From Luteibacter sp. UNC138MFCol5.1 (GTDB taxonomy: Bacteria > Pseudomonadota > Gammaproteobacteria > Xanthomonadales > Rhodanobacteraceae), in contig NZ_FODZ01000003.1 in the NCBI RefSeq assembly GCF_900110505.1, positions 201,436 to 265,435 on the forward strand: a DNA stretch of 64,000 nucleotides, in the 5' to 3' direction. Within the stretch, counting starts at the first letter, position 1. Every line of letters begins with the position of its first letter. Positions 20,787-30,557 of this stretch are shown piece by piece. Below the pieces are notes generated by a model. It was not told the DNA's origin, did not search any database, and saw nothing but the letters and a program-made list of their open reading frames with translations. Position numbers and translations under genes: made by a program.

Positions 20787-23700
20787 TCAGAACACCCAGC
20801 TCACGCCTAACCGCGCCGACTGATCCTTCGCGTGGGTCGCGAACTGCCCCGCGTACGACGCGTCCACCGTGACCGATGCCCACGGTCTGAATCGCAAGCC
20901 GAACGTCAGCACGCCCACGTTACCCGCGATCGGCGTACCGGCCACCGTGAACCCATTTCCGCCCGCGGCGAAGCGCTGGCGGCTCAACGTCTCGGTGTCG
21001 CCCCAGGCGTGCTGCCAGCCAAGGCTGCCGAAGAGGCCTATGTCGCCCTGCGGCGAAAGATCCCAGCGTCCCCGCACACCCGCCGTGCCGAACGTCTGCG
21101 CACTCTTCTCACCCATGACGTCGAGCGCGGCGTCGGTGCCCTGCTCGTGCAGCGCGCTCGTGCGCAGTTGCTGGCGTGCGACGTTGATAAACGGATCGAC
21201 CGAGCTACGCTCGAAACGGAAGGCGTAGGCGCCTTCGATATACGCCTGCGCCGAACGCGCACGCTGGCTGCCATTAAGCCGACCCGTTATCGCGTCCACG
21301 TCCATCGCGCGATGCGTGTCGATATCGCGATGGCTGTAAAGGACACCGGCCTGCAGCGACACGTTGCCGTATTGACCGGCGCCATAGACCGCCGCGGTCC
21401 GCGTGTCGCCCTGCGCGTCATCCCGGCCCGCCGATGCCGACACGTGACCCGTGCCCAGAGCGATGCCGATGCGCATGTCGCCCTCAACGCCCGCATCGGC
21501 GCCCACCATCAGGCCGCCACCGTTCTCGCGCAGACGCGAGGCATTGCCGTCGCCCTCGTGGTCGCCCCAGTGGCCCCAGGCGGACGTCCACACCCCTCCC
21601 TCGCTACCGCCACCCTCGAGCAAGTGCTGCCTGATGGCATCGCGCTGGTAGCGGTCGTCCTCCACGATGGCGCCACGGAAGTTGGCGTGGATTTCGCCCG
21701 AGAACGCGTCGAACGCCTTTCTCGCGCCTGCGGCGTTCATACTTACCACCGCGTCGTATGCCGCCACGCCCGCGCCCAATGACTCCACGCCCGCCGCCGC
21801 CGCGCGCTGGTTCCGTGTAGCGGCCACGTCGGGAAATGCCGTGTCGTTGCGGCTCAGGGTCAGCGCGACCGCGTTGGCCGTGTAACCCAGCGAAGGCGCT
21901 AGGAAGGCGAGATTGTTGGAGACGTCCGCGAACCGGCCGTCCACGCCACCTGCGCTGGTCAGGATGGTGTACGTGGTGTCCGCGCTCCAGCGATTGCCGG
22001 TTCCCAGGCTCACGACGGAACCGCCGCCGAGATGCGCATGGCCGTCGACGGTCACGCGATCGGCCTGCCCCGCGTCGCTCACGTCCACCACGTACCGCGA
22101 GCCACTGGCCATGTCGAGATCGCCGTGGAAGGCGAGCGCGCCTATCGTGCCCTCGCCTCCCGGCGAAAGCTGGGCTCCGACGGCGAGTGCGACCGAGCCG
22201 GCCGCACCGACACCGGTGAGCACCGTGCCAGCGGTCAGGGCAAGGCTGCCGCCCAGCGTTCCGTCGAGCTGGAGGGTACCGCCCTCGATGGACGATGCGC
22301 CGGTGAACGCGGCGCTGTCGCCGGTCAGATGGAGTACGGCATTCCCCAGCTTGCGGAGCGTGCCGTCGCCGGACATCGATCCCGCGTAGCCGACGTCGTC
22401 GGCGCGATCGATCACGAGCTCGCCGTGATTGACGATGGTGGCTGGCAATGTACCGCGCGTGCCACCGTCGCCTACACGCAACGTGCCATCGGCGATGGTC
22501 GTAACGCCCGAATAGGTGGTGTTACCGGTAAGCGTAAGCATGCCGGCGCCTGTCTTGGTGACGCCTCCGGCCGACGCGCCATCGCCGATGTCGCCCGTGA
22601 GCGCGGCGGCATTCGCCACGTCGACGTTCGCGTTACCGGCGACCGACAGCGCGTTGCCGACCGACATGCCGTCCTGCACCAGCGCCAGCGTGCTGCCGTC
22701 GTGCAGGGCGACCGTGCCGGTGCCTGCCGCGCCACCGGCGGCCAGGCGGAGCGTACCCGCGTCGACCTCGGTGCCGCCGGTGTAGGCGCCCGTCGCCGTC
22801 AGCGCAAGCGTGCCCGTGCCGGTCTTCACCAGCATGCCGGGCGCGATATCGTCGGCGAGACCGCCGTTGAACGTCAGCGTGTCGCCGCCGTTCACGGCCA
22901 CCGTCGCGTGGCCGCCGAGGTTTACCGTGTTGACGAACGACAAACCGTCGGCTGCGGCTTCGAATGTCGCCCCGTCGCGGATCGCGAGCGCACCCGAACC
23001 GATGGCACCGCTGTCGCCCACCCGCAACGTGCCCTCCTCGACGACCAGCGGACCGGTGTTCGTGTTGGCGTGGTCGAACACCAGCGTACCCGCGCCCAGC
23101 TTGTGCAACGTGCCGGGGCCGCTCACGTTGCCGTTCCACGCGAAGGCATTGCCGGAATCCGCGATCTCGATGCCGCCATCGAGCAGCACCGAAAGCGTGC
23201 GATCCGTAGCGGAGTAGCCGGTTCCCGTCACGCGCAGCGTGCCCCCTTGCAGCGCCACGCCGTTGCCGGCCTGACCAAGATTGGCGTCGTCGCTCACCTG
23301 CAGATGGCCGCCGCTGATCGTCGTGTCGCCCGAGTACAGGTTTTCGCCGTTGAGCACGAGGGTACCGGCGTCGGCCTTGGTCAGGCCCTGCGTGCCGGTA
23401 AGCGCCGCGTCGATCGTGGCGACGTAACCACTGCTGCTTTCGCTGCCGTCACCGACGCGGATGGTCGCCGGGCCACCCGACGCGACGAGTCCAAGCGCGT
23501 CGCCCGTCACGCGATACCCGTCGCTCAGGAACTGCATGCCCGTGGTCGTGACGGCGCCGTTCCCGTCGTCCACGAAGACCGTGCCCGGCGCGCCGCCGAA
23601 GATCGCGAAGCCCGGCTGCGGCGTCATCGGCGCGGTGACCGAACCCTGCGCATCGGTCCAGGTCGGCGAGGTGACGCTCCATGTGCCGCTACCACCGCCG

Positions 23701-26700
23701 GCGTGCGCGGCGTCGGCCTGACCGTTCGCGTTCCAGTAGTTCAACGTGGCGTTCGTGTAGTCGACGAGGTTGATGCGCTTGTCGCCGGTGAGCACCTGCA
23801 ACGCCGCCTGATGGTTCGCCGGAAGGGAATTCAGGATTAGGCCGCCGTTGGCTAGCGTCAGCGAGCCGCCGTAGGAGAAGAGGTTGTAGACGCCCGGGCC
23901 CATGCCGCCCGCATCGACCACGTCGAGCGTGGTGCCGTCGATGGTGAGATTGCCACCGACGACGACGCTGTCGCCGACACCGGCTGCGCCGAGCTCGGCG
24001 GTCATGGCGGTGCCCTGCGCCAGCGTGAAGTCGCCATCGATCGACAGCGTGCCGATGGAATTACCGGGCGACAGCGTCGCGCCGGTCGCGAGGGTCACGT
24101 CGCCGAGGATGCGGCCATGGCCGCCGAGCGCGGCACCCGTGGCGACGTCGACCGGGCCCGCCAGCTTCGCGTTGCTGCCGGCCGTGCTGCCCACCACGAG
24201 CTCGCCCGCTTGCACATGCGTCTGCCCCTGAAACGGCGAGCCGTCTCCATCGAACAGCAGCTTCCCCGCGCCCTGTTTCACGAGGCTGCCGTCGCCGGCC
24301 AGGGCCTCGGTGAAGCTCGCGGTATCGGCGCGGTTGAAGACGAGCGTGCCGTGGTCGATCAGGTCAGCCGTGAACGAACCGCTCGTACCGCCGTTGCCGA
24401 TGCTGAGCACCGTGCCGGCACCGAGGGTGGCGACGGTGTTCGCCACGATCGAACCGGTCACCGTGGCGCCGACGTTCGCCGCGAGTTCGAACGTGCCTAC
24501 CCGCACGTTGCCGGCGAAGGTGACCGGGACGCCGTCCGCCAGGGAAAAATCGTTGGCGGTAACGTCGCCGACGGTCGCGATGGCATTGGCTGCGCCATTG
24601 AGCGTGAGGCTGCCCGACGTGGTCGCGGTCAGCGTGTTCGCCTGGATCGCACCGGCCACCTGATCGACGCTCGCCGTCGAACCGAGCGAAAGAACGCCGC
24701 TCGCCGCGATGTCGTCGTTCAGGGTGAGCCCGCCAATGGCATTGAGGGACACGTTGCGACCGCTCAGTCGCGCCGAGGTCAGCCGCCCCGACAATGCGAT
24801 GTCACCCGCGGTCGACACGGGCGACGCGAACGTAAGCGTGCCGGCGGCGGACAACGCGACGTTGCCGGCTCCTCCGACGTCGATCGCGTTGACCGCGAGG
24901 TTGCCGGACGTGGCGACCGCGACGTTGCGCCCCTGCAGATTCACGGCGCCGCCGAAGGCATTGCCGGCGCTGGTCAGGATGACGTCGCCACCACTGATGA
25001 AGCGGCTCACCCCGGACACGTAGAACGCGGACGCCTGCGTGATGTCGCCGGTGATGGCCAGCGTGAGCGAGCTCGCGTTGACGGCACCGATGGCGAGCGC
25101 GTCCGCCGCCACCGTCAACGACGGCAGGCTGCCCGGTCCGACCATGTTGCCGAAGGTAACGGCACCCACGGGCGCGTTCACCGTGATGCTGTTCGCGCCG
25201 CCCGTGGTGTCGAGCGTGCCATCGAAAGTCACCGACGACGTGCCGCTGATGAAGTTCGTGTCCTGGGCGACGAGGACGGGCGCGGCGTAGTGCTGCGAGC
25301 CGAAGGTCTGCATCGTGCCGTCCATCGCGAACACCTCGCCCGACGCCGCGAAGTCGGCGCTGCCGTCCAAGTTCAGGCCGCGCAGGTACAGGTCGCCCGT
25401 GCCGCTGGTTCGCACGTTGCCGCTGCCGGTGATCGCCCGGCCCATGTCGAGGGCTCGCGCGAGGTTGAGCGACAGCGAGGCACCGCCACCGTCGAGCGTC
25501 GCGCCGTCGATCGCCGACGCCGCCGTGGACGTGATCGTGGCCGCGGCGCCCGGTGCGAGTTCGACGGCACCCTGCACGACGGAACCGGCGGCAAGAATCA
25601 GGGTGCCGCCACCGCCGTTGAAGACGACCGACGAGGCGTGGCCGCCGTTGACGATGCCGCCGGAGAGCGTTCCGCTGTTGACGATGGTCGCATTCGACTG
25701 CGTGACGATCGCCGAACCCGCCAGGCCCGCGCCCGTGGCGTCGCCGCCCATGACCGTACCGGCGTTGGTCACCGAAAGATTGGTGCCCAGGGCGCGGATG
25801 CCCGCGCCCGCATCGCCGGCCACGCCGCCACCAGCCCCGTTACCTGCGCCGCCCGCACCACCCGAACCGCCGCGGACGAGACTCGTCCGGTCTGTGAGGT
25901 TCACGTTCGCGTTGATGCCGAGAATCAACAAGCCGTCACCGCCACCGCCACCCCCACCACCCCAGGTCGGTGAGTCGGTGGTCGATTGGCCGCCGCGCCC
26001 GCCCGCGCCGCCCGTGAGGCTCGACGAGATGCCGACGGTGACGCCACTGGCGCCACCCGCGGCGAGGATCATCGCCGCGCCACCGCCGCCGCCACCTCCG
26101 CCCCCCGTGCCGGATACCGGCGTGCCGCCCGCGCCGCCCGCACCCCCGATAATGATCGTTCCCGCTCCCAGGACGACCGGCCCACCGGAGTTATAGAGGC
26201 CCGTTCCGCCGCCACCGCCACCACTGGGCACGTGGACATCGGACGCGCCGTCCGCCCCCTGGCCGCCGGTGGCGACCCCATTGACGCTCGTTCCCAGTCC
26301 GCCCCTCGCGCCGCCCGACGGCCCTACGGAGCCGCTGACGTCGATGCCGGTCGCGCCGTTGCCGCCTGCTCCGCCCGACGACGATCCGCCGGCGATCTCG
26401 ACGTGAGGACTGCCCGAGATGTTCTGCGCCGAACCGCCCTGACCGTTGCCCTGACCGCCGCTGGCCGCGCGGTCGCTGGTGGCGGCGCCTCCGGCCGCGC
26501 CGCATTGGGCACAAACCTGCGCCCACGTGGGCGACGACATCGAAAGCATCCCGCACGCCGCCAGGGCGAGGCCGAGCGGGTTCAGACGCCAGGTGCGCGG
26601 GCGGCTGCCCAGCGACGGCGTTGCCGTCGCCGACGCGAGCTCGGAGGCGACCTGGACGACGCGCAGCGCGCGGTTCCATACCAGACGGTACGTGCGGTTC

Positions 26701-26702
26701 AT
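20787..26702 (-). CDS. Giant autotransporter adhesin (type Va) with Gly-rich head
   Basis: From ATG 26702 the product is 1971 residues. It opens with an extended signal peptide region (MNRTYRLVWNRALRVVQVAS) and a long signal sequence ending near TWAQ. About residues 60-330 are extremely Gly/Ala-rich. The passenger then shows many autotransporter-associated repeats (such as TKTGAGMLTLTGNTTYSGVT, TLVLNGENLYSGDT) expected to form a beta-helix. The last 270 residues are the outer-membrane beta-barrel, ending in Trp-Val-Phe. It would be exposed on the cell surface for adhesion or aggregation. It stands alone, transcribed toward the prophage attachment site. Confidence 0.9.
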   Translation of the reverse strand: MNRTYRLVWNRALRVVQVASELASATATPSLGSRPRTWRLNPLGLALAACGMLSMSSPTWAQVCAQCGAAGGAATSDRAASGGQGNGQGGSAQNISGSPHVEIAGGSSSGGAGGNGATGIDVSGSVGPSGGARGGLGTSVNGVATGGQGADGASDVHVPSGGGGGGTGLYNSGGPVVLGAGTIIIGGAGGAGGTPVSGTGGGGGGGGGAAMILAAGGASGVTVGISSSLTGGAGGRGGQSTTDSPTWGGGGGGGGDGLLILGINANVNLTDRTSLVRGGSGGAGGAGNGAGGGVAGDAGAGIRALGTNLSVTNAGTVMGGDATGAGLAGSAIVTQSNATIVNSGTLSGGIVNGGHASSVVFNGGGGTLILAAGSVVQGAVELAPGAAATITSTAASAIDGATLDGGGASLSLNLARALDMGRAITGSGNVRTSGTGDLYLRGLNLDGSADFAASGEVFAMDGTMQTFGSQHYAAPVLVAQDTNFISGTSSVTFDGTLDTTGGANSITVNAPVGAVTFGNMVGPGSLPSLTVAADALAIGAVNASSLTLAITGDITQASAFYVSGVSRFISGGDVILTSAGNAFGGAVNLQGRNVAVATSGNLAVNAIDVGGAGNVALSAAGTLTFASPVSTAGDIALSGRLTSARLSGRNVSLNAIGGLTLNDDIAASGVLSLGSTASVDQVAGAIQANTLTATTSGSLTLNGAANAIATVGDVTANDFSLADGVPVTFAGNVRVGTFELAANVGATVTGSIVANTVATLGAGTVLSIGNGGTSGSFTADLIDHGTLVFNRADTASFTEALAGDGSLVKQGAGKLLFDGDGSPFQGQTHVQAGELVVGSTAGSNAKLAGPVDVATGAALGGHGRILGDVTLATGATLSPGNSIGTLSIDGDFTLAQGTAMTAELGAAGVGDSVVVGGNLTIDGTTLDVVDAGGMGPGVYNLFSYGGSLTLANGGLILNSLPANHQAALQVLTGDKRINLVDYTNATLNYWNANGQADAAHAGGGSGTWSVTSPTWTDAQGSVTAPMTPQPGFAIFGGAPGTVFVDDGNGAVTTTGMQFLSDGYRVTGDALGLVASGGPATIRVGDGSESSSGYVATIDAALTGTQGLTKADAGTLVLNGENLYSGDTTISGGHLQVSDDANLGQAGNGVALQGGTLRVTGTGYSATDRTLSVLLDGGIEIADSGNAFAWNGNVSGPGTLHKLGAGTLVFDHANTNTGPLVVEEGTLRVGDSGAIGSGALAIRDGATFEAAADGLSFVNTVNLGGHATVAVNGGDTLTFNGGLADDIAPGMLVKTGTGTLALTATGAYTGGTEVDAGTLRLAAGGAAGTGTVALHDGSTLALVQDGMSVGNALSVAGNANVDVANAAALTGDIGDGASAGGVTKTGAGMLTLTGNTTYSGVTTIADGTLRVGDGGTRGTLPATIVNHGELVIDRADDVGYAGSMSGDGTLRKLGNAVLHLTGDSAAFTGASSIEGGTLQLDGTLGGSLALTAGTVLTGVGAAGSVALAVGAQLSPGGEGTIGALAFHGDLDMASGSRYVVDVSDAGQADRVTVDGHAHLGGGSVVSLGTGNRWSADTTYTILTSAGGVDGRFADVSNNLAFLAPSLGYTANAVALTLSRNDTAFPDVAATRNQRAAAAGVESLGAGVAAYDAVVSMNAAGARKAFDAFSGEIHANFRGAIVEDDRYQRDAIRQHLLEGGGSEGGVWTSAWGHWGDHEGDGNASRLRENGGGLMVGADAGVEGDMRIGIALGTGHVSASAGRDDAQGDTRTAAVYGAGQYGNVSLQAGVLYSHRDIDTHRAMDVDAITGRLNGSQRARSAQAYIEGAYAFRFERSSVDPFINVARQQLRTSALHEQGTDAALDVMGEKSAQTFGTAGVRGRWDLSPQGDIGLFGSLGWQHAWGDTETLSRQRFAAGGNGFTVAGTPIAGNVGVLTFGLRFRPWASVTVDASYAGQFATHAKDQSARLGVSWVF

Positions 26703-26726
26703 GGATTTTCCCCTGGCGAAAGACAC

Positions 26727-27138
26727 CGCGATGGCGGCGCGTCGCGATGGTAGCCGCTACGCTGGGGAAAAGTGTCGACGGCAGGCATCTCCGCTCATGC
26801 GCCGGACCGCATCGGTGCGCCAGCCGGCGAGTTTTGCCAGAGGAAACACCCTAGGGGCTGATCGAGGGATGCGGCCCCGTAAGAAGTTGCCGTTTGCGAT
26901 GCGCGTCACGGATCACGCGCAATCAGACTTCCCCTACATGCGAGAGGTCCTGCGATGCCATAGCGTCCGTATCGACGCTGCATGTGCGGCAAAGGTGGAC
27001 GCAATGCCTGACGGTCCCGTTTGGGATGCTCCCTATTACCAGTATGGATGTAACAAGTTCGGACCGTTCTGGGATATTGGTTCGGCTGTACCGCGCCCCA
27101 TCAGGTTTACCGGCCGCCGGCACAGCAACAGCAGTGAA
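26727..27138. other. Intergenic region with no recognised gene
   Basis: This stretch separates the autotransporter from the island and should hold the autotransporter promoter. Short frames on both strands exist, but none has a convincing start or protein-like composition. One frame reads into the downstream gene with no stop from 26479, which is coincidental overlap with the autotransporter coding region. Base composition becomes visibly less GC-rich from about 26,900. Confidence 0.5.
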
Positions 27139-27696
27139 ATGAAAAGAATGAAAACGATGAAATCTGGCTCGCTCCGGATGATGCTGCTTTTGTCAGCAAC
27201 TGCCTGCTTTTCGCCCATCAATGCACTAGCCGTCGACAGAAGATCTGCGGCAGGCTCCCTCGATGTGGTCGCTCACCTTTACCGGGACCACGCTTGGGAG
27301 GCGATGGCGTCGTCCTCAGGCCCCGCTGATACGGGCTTCGGGCCAACGATAGCTGAAGCCCCACGGAGCATGCTCGAACGATACTTCGAGCACCATTTAG
27401 TGGATCTGTTGCAAGGCGATGCTGATTGCCAGGCAAAACACGAGGGTGAGGTGTGCAACCTCGACTTCAACATCCTTTTTTCGTCGCAAGACCCCGCCGC
27501 TACCGACTTGACATTGGAAGCCACCGGAAAAGACCGTGTCATGGTGTCGTTCACTTACCCAAGCGACAACGAAAAGATCCGTATCGAATACATCACGGTC
27601 GAAACGCAAGCCGGCTGGCGAATAAAGGATGTGATTTTTCATAACATGAAGGACTTGAGTCTCGCGGAGATGCTTGGGCGACGTACGCCCCGCTAA
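27139..27696 (+). CDS. Secreted protein, island paralogue A (intact)
   Basis: The 185-residue product has a basic start with three possible Met codons (27139, 27148, 27157), a hydrophobic signal segment (RMMLLLSATACFSPINALA) and a mature domain with FGPTIAEAPRSMLERYF, DCQAKHEGEVCNLDFN and a C-terminal IEYITVETQAGWRIKDVIFH. That end resembles DUF3828-type lipocalin/NTF2-like secreted proteins, where the last strands read WRIxDI. A decayed copy lies at 30256-30557. It may be an immunity or adaptor protein acting in the periplasm, but no effector is adjacent. Confidence 0.65.
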   Translation: MKRMKTMKSGSLRMMLLLSATACFSPINALAVDRRSAAGSLDVVAHLYRDHAWEAMASSSGPADTGFGPTIAEAPRSMLERYFEHHLVDLLQGDADCQAKHEGEVCNLDFNILFSSQDPAATDLTLEATGKDRVMVSFTYPSDNEKIRIEYITVETQAGWRIKDVIFHNMKDLSLAEMLGRRTPR

Positions 27697-27732
27697 ATCG
27701 AATGCCGCAACGATGGGCGTCAATCCAAACAG

Positions 27733-27906
27733 TCAAAGGGACAGGAGTAGCGATGCAATGCTCTTCTGTCCCGACCTTTCTAGCACCGCCCACACCTGGG
27801 ACCTTCCGGTGCTGATTTTCACGCCCCGCCGCTCCGCATGTTCGGCCGGACTCGTGCCCGACATCAAGGCGCGGACGAGGGCTTCCTCCGCCGGTGGCAG
27901 CCCCCA
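27733..27906 (-). pseudogene. Remnant of a LuxR-type helix-turn-helix regulator
   Basis: On the minus strand, WGLPPAEEALVRALMSGTSP, then AEHAERRGVKISTGRSQVWA and VLERSGQKSIASLLLSL align well with the C-terminal DNA-binding domain of LuxR-like regulators (GLTPAEARLA...T-x-R-x-Q-L...KTG). Normal proteins of this kind carry over 200 residues before this domain; here the upstream coding sequence is missing and another gene begins on the opposite strand. The stretch is therefore a truncated leftover. Confidence 0.6.
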
Positions 27907-27933
27907 GCGCCTTGCTGCACTTGGAGTGCACTG

Positions 27934-28494
27934 ATGAGACATGCAACATCGTTCCTGGCGTGCGTCGTCGCAGGCGCGACGCTGTTTTCTGGACACGTCT
28001 CGGCGGAACCTTGCAGCGACGCCCTGCCCTCAGGCTTGGTCAAGCACCTTGTCAAGGAAAGACCGGGCCTTTCTGTGCCGGCCATGAGAAGCCTCGACAC
28101 CGCCAGCGTCGAGGCCGATGTCAGGGATGGAGGCAGCGGATGCTACGTGCTTGCTCACGGTAAATTCGTGGATGCGACGTCCGACGCGTACGCGTTCTAC
28201 GGCGTTTCCAACAACGGGCACCCGCAACTCGTGGTGGCTTTCAAGATAGGCGAAGGGTGGGCCTTGGAAAACCTACCTACGTTCTGTGACGACGTAAAAT
28301 TCTGCTACGTGCGGAAGGACGGTCCAGGTTGGTATACGCGCAGCGCGGCGCTCAATTCACCACCAGTCGGAAAAAATGAGCGCGAAGAAGTACGCTCCAG
28401 CCACGACGTTGTCGTTGCGGGCCATCTGGAGTCGACTGCCGTGACTTATGCGAAGCAAGGTGACACATGGGTCTACGTGTGGACTTCTGACTGA
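27934..28494 (+). CDS. Secreted protein of unknown function
   Basis: The 186-residue protein has a clear signal peptide (SFLACVVAGATLFSGHVSA, cleavage near residue 24) and a mature domain with several paired Cys (CSDALP, GCYVLAHG, CDDVKFCY). VVVAGHLESTAVTYAKQGDT and WVYVWTSD close it. The pattern suggests a small disulfide-bonded periplasmic or surface protein. It is the best-preserved gene of this island segment, but no family name comes to mind. Confidence 0.6.
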   Translation: MRHATSFLACVVAGATLFSGHVSAEPCSDALPSGLVKHLVKERPGLSVPAMRSLDTASVEADVRDGGSGCYVLAHGKFVDATSDAYAFYGVSNNGHPQLVVAFKIGEGWALENLPTFCDDVKFCYVRKDGPGWYTRSAALNSPPVGKNEREEVRSSHDVVVAGHLESTAVTYAKQGDTWVYVWTSD

Positions 28495-28803
28495 GCTACG
28501 GCGCATTGCCAAGACTGGCAGGTCGCTCTTTCTTCCTTTTGCCGGCATGGTGCGCGCTCGATGCCGTCAAGCCGCTTCTCCAGCGCCCGGCCGAGCATTC
28601 CGAAGCGGTAACGGTATGACAAGCAGGGAAACCTAATGACAGCCGAGGAAGCGCACCCTCGTCCGTCATCCAGGCCCTACCGCCCGGCTGAGCAAGTCGA
28701 AGAGCCGACGCCGGAGACACCGGTATTCCTGAAACCCCTGGTTATCGAGCCAATCGAGCCGATTCCCGCCGCCTTACGAGCCGCCCATCCTCTGAGCCAA
28801 GCA

Positions 28804-29192
28804 ATGTCCGACGACACGAACGATGACTATTTGAATTACGTGAGCCAATTGAGGAAGACTTTGGAGGTCGCCAGCGCTGATCCCGTCGAACAGTGCGAGA
28901 TTATGGGCTCCTACAATGCCCCTTGGGAACTGACGACAGATGCCAGGGACTTCATTGGCTCCGTGGTGTCGTTGCAGCGAGGCCAGCTCAATGCGGCGAC
29001 TGTCGACCGACTCAACCAGTTCAAGCATTTACTGCAAGACCTGCCGGATGCGGCCGTTATCCCCGAAGGCGAAAACATGACGACGTTCACGGCTGTCTTG
29101 TTGCATTCAAGCACCCTTCGTGGGTTCCGGTCCGGCAGTCCGCAAGTGAGCTATTGTCCATCGTGCCGGACCCTTTCGCAGAACGGCGATAG
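28804..29192 (+). pseudogene. Island paralogue B, apparently frameshifted
   Basis: From ATG 28804 the frame reads well (ASADPVEQCEIMGSYNAPWE, LNAATVDRLNQFKHLLQDLP) to about 29,095, then loses protein character. The frame one base over continues with AFKHPSWVPVRQSASELLSI and stops at 29192, a sensible family-style ending. A one-base indel between 29,094 and 29,104 explains this. An upstream start at 28636 would add a Pro-rich extension and has a weak ribosome site. The first 50 residues resemble the partial gene at 30019. Similar helical proteins occur as orphan immunity genes; that role is a guess. Confidence 0.55.
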
Positions 29193-29389
29193 GGCATTTT
29201 TTCCGGTTGCCGGCCCTTTGTGGCCCGACAACCGGGCCAATGAGCCCGGTTGGCGCGAGCGATGAGGACGGCCGCAAATATCGCCGCAACACTCAGGAAC
29301 GCTTGGCCAACCGCCGCCCATGCCTGGAGCCATGCCGCCGTGACCTGCCCTTCAGCCGCCTGCAACATCAGGTCTGGACCTGGCTCCAT
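29087..29389 (-). pseudogene. Possible fragment of a membrane protein gene
   Basis: The minus-strand frame of 100 residues begins with a plausible N-terminus and one membrane helix (AWLQAWAAVGQAFLSVAAIF), as in small proteins with a periplasmic start and a long cytoplasmic part. After about residue 55 the sequence becomes unlike protein and overlaps the 3' end of paralogue B. It may be the truncated 5' end of a larger gene. The rest of the plus-strand gap 29,266-29,635 holds no gene I can support. Confidence 0.3.
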
Positions 29390-29635
29390 GCACGAACTCG
29401 CATCCTTAACAATGCGCCGTGAGGCATTTCACGTCGACGGCCGTAACGTTCCTGAGCCCTGTGCCCAGAACTGCCTCATGGCTGACGCATGCACGTCGCG
29501 AGTGTCCGAGAACAAAAGTACCAATACCCGACCGGGTATGGCACCTATCAAAACAGTTCGAGCCAGGGGATTGACCCATCTATCGGCCAGACCGTTCCCG
29601 ATAACTCACCGGTTCGGCACATCGCGAGACAGGAC

Positions 29636-29980
29636 ATGACGAACGCTACATCCATCCTCAAGCGGGTATTGCTCGGAAGACAGCTTTCGGCCGTCGCTTT
29701 CGTCATGGACTATTTCCAGTTCCAGTTCGATGGTGCAACCTTGACGTCTTACAGCAAGCCTCGCCCTGTCATCTATGAGCACGACCCAGGCCACTTTCGT
29801 GACCAGCTTTGTGCATTCATCGGCGCTGTGGTGACTGACGCTCTGGAAGTGGATGGGCAGAACATAACGTTGACCTTTGGCGATGTTGGAACCTTGTCCA
29901 TTCCGCTCGATGATGAGTCCCGGCAGCAGGTTGAGGCAGCGGAACTGCATGATGAAGGGCGCGCACTCGCGATTTGGTAG
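29636..29980 (+). CDS. Immunity-like small protein
   Basis: A 114-residue soluble protein from ATG 29636. GRQLSAVAFVMDYFQFQFDG, then TLTSYSKPRPVIYE and CAFIGAVVTDALEV follow the layout of a common uncharacterised family found in orphan immunity arrays of polymorphic toxin loci (strand, strand with DYxQFxFDG, helix, strand). It is cytoplasmic by sequence. No toxin lies beside it. The longer frame to 29489 lacks a ribosome site and is rejected. Confidence 0.6.
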   Translation: MTNATSILKRVLLGRQLSAVAFVMDYFQFQFDGATLTSYSKPRPVIYEHDPGHFRDQLCAFIGAVVTDALEVDGQNITLTFGDVGTLSIPLDDESRQQVEAAELHDEGRALAIW

Positions 29981-30018
29981 AAAAGCCGAACTTCTGCCAG
30001 CCTACTTAGGAGATGTGA

Positions 30019-30260
30019 TTGTCATCCAGCGAGATGAGTGACCATGAAGTGTTCGAGAACACTTTCTATTACTTCGTCGCCGCTCTTCGAATCTTATCGA
30101 GCGACGCCGCCACTCAATGCAAGGACTTGGACAACTACAACACGCCGTCTGAAATCCAGTCCGAAACGGCCACGAGAGGACTGGGCACGCTTCGTGTCTC
30201 AGCTCACTACCTTGACTGGAAGAAGGCAGAGGTGATTGTTGACCTCGGCACGTTACCCAT
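30019..30260 (+). pseudogene. Truncated 5' part of a paralogue B-like gene
   Basis: From ATG 30034 (or GTG/TTG 30019) the first 50 residues (ALRILSSDAATQCKDLDNYN and TPSEIQSETATRG) resemble the start of the gene at 28804: both have an Ala-x-x-Gln-Cys and Tyr-Asn-x-Pro pattern at the same spacing. Near 30,256 the sequence changes abruptly into a copy of the secreted-protein gene at 27139. The frame runs on to 30630 without a stop only by chance, giving an Arg- and Pro-rich tail. The 3' half of the gene is missing. Confidence 0.5.
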
Positions 30261-30557
30261 CAATGCGCTCCCTTTCGACAGGAAATCTGCAGCAGGCCGG
30301 ATGGGTGCCATCGCCCACCGCATGGGAAGCTGGGGCGTCCTTCTCTGGACCGTTCGATGCGGGCTTCGGGCCGCCGATCGCCGAGGTGCCACGGGGAGTG
30401 CTCGACCGATATTTCGGGGACTATTCGGCGGATCTCTTGCGGGACGATGTAGATTGCAAGGCTCAACATGGGTAACGCGTGCAACTTTGACTTTACCCGT
30501 CTCCGTTCGTCGCGAGACCCTGCCGCTACCGACCCCGGTACCGCCGGTAAACCTTAG
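30256..30557 (+). pseudogene. Decayed copy of secreted paralogue A
   Basis: DNA from CCCATCAATGC (about 30,258) matches the gene at 27139 from its CCCATCAATGC (about 27,208). Translated homology runs PINALPFDRKSAAG (frame 1), then AWEAGASFSGPFDAGFGPPI and VPRGVLDRYF with DVDCKAQHG (frame 2), a stop at 30475, then CNFDF and SSRDPAATD (frame 3). At least two frameshifts plus the loss of signal peptide and C-terminus show it is dead. It is fused directly to the truncated paralogue B copy. Confidence 0.75.

Noticed and set aside
20787..26700. Long plus-strand frames (for example 22032-23840, 24117-25973, 25315-26196) across the autotransporter
   Set aside because: They are antisense shadows of the GC-rich, repeat-built autotransporter gene; their products are Arg/Ala/Pro-rich with no domain, ribosome site or neighbours.
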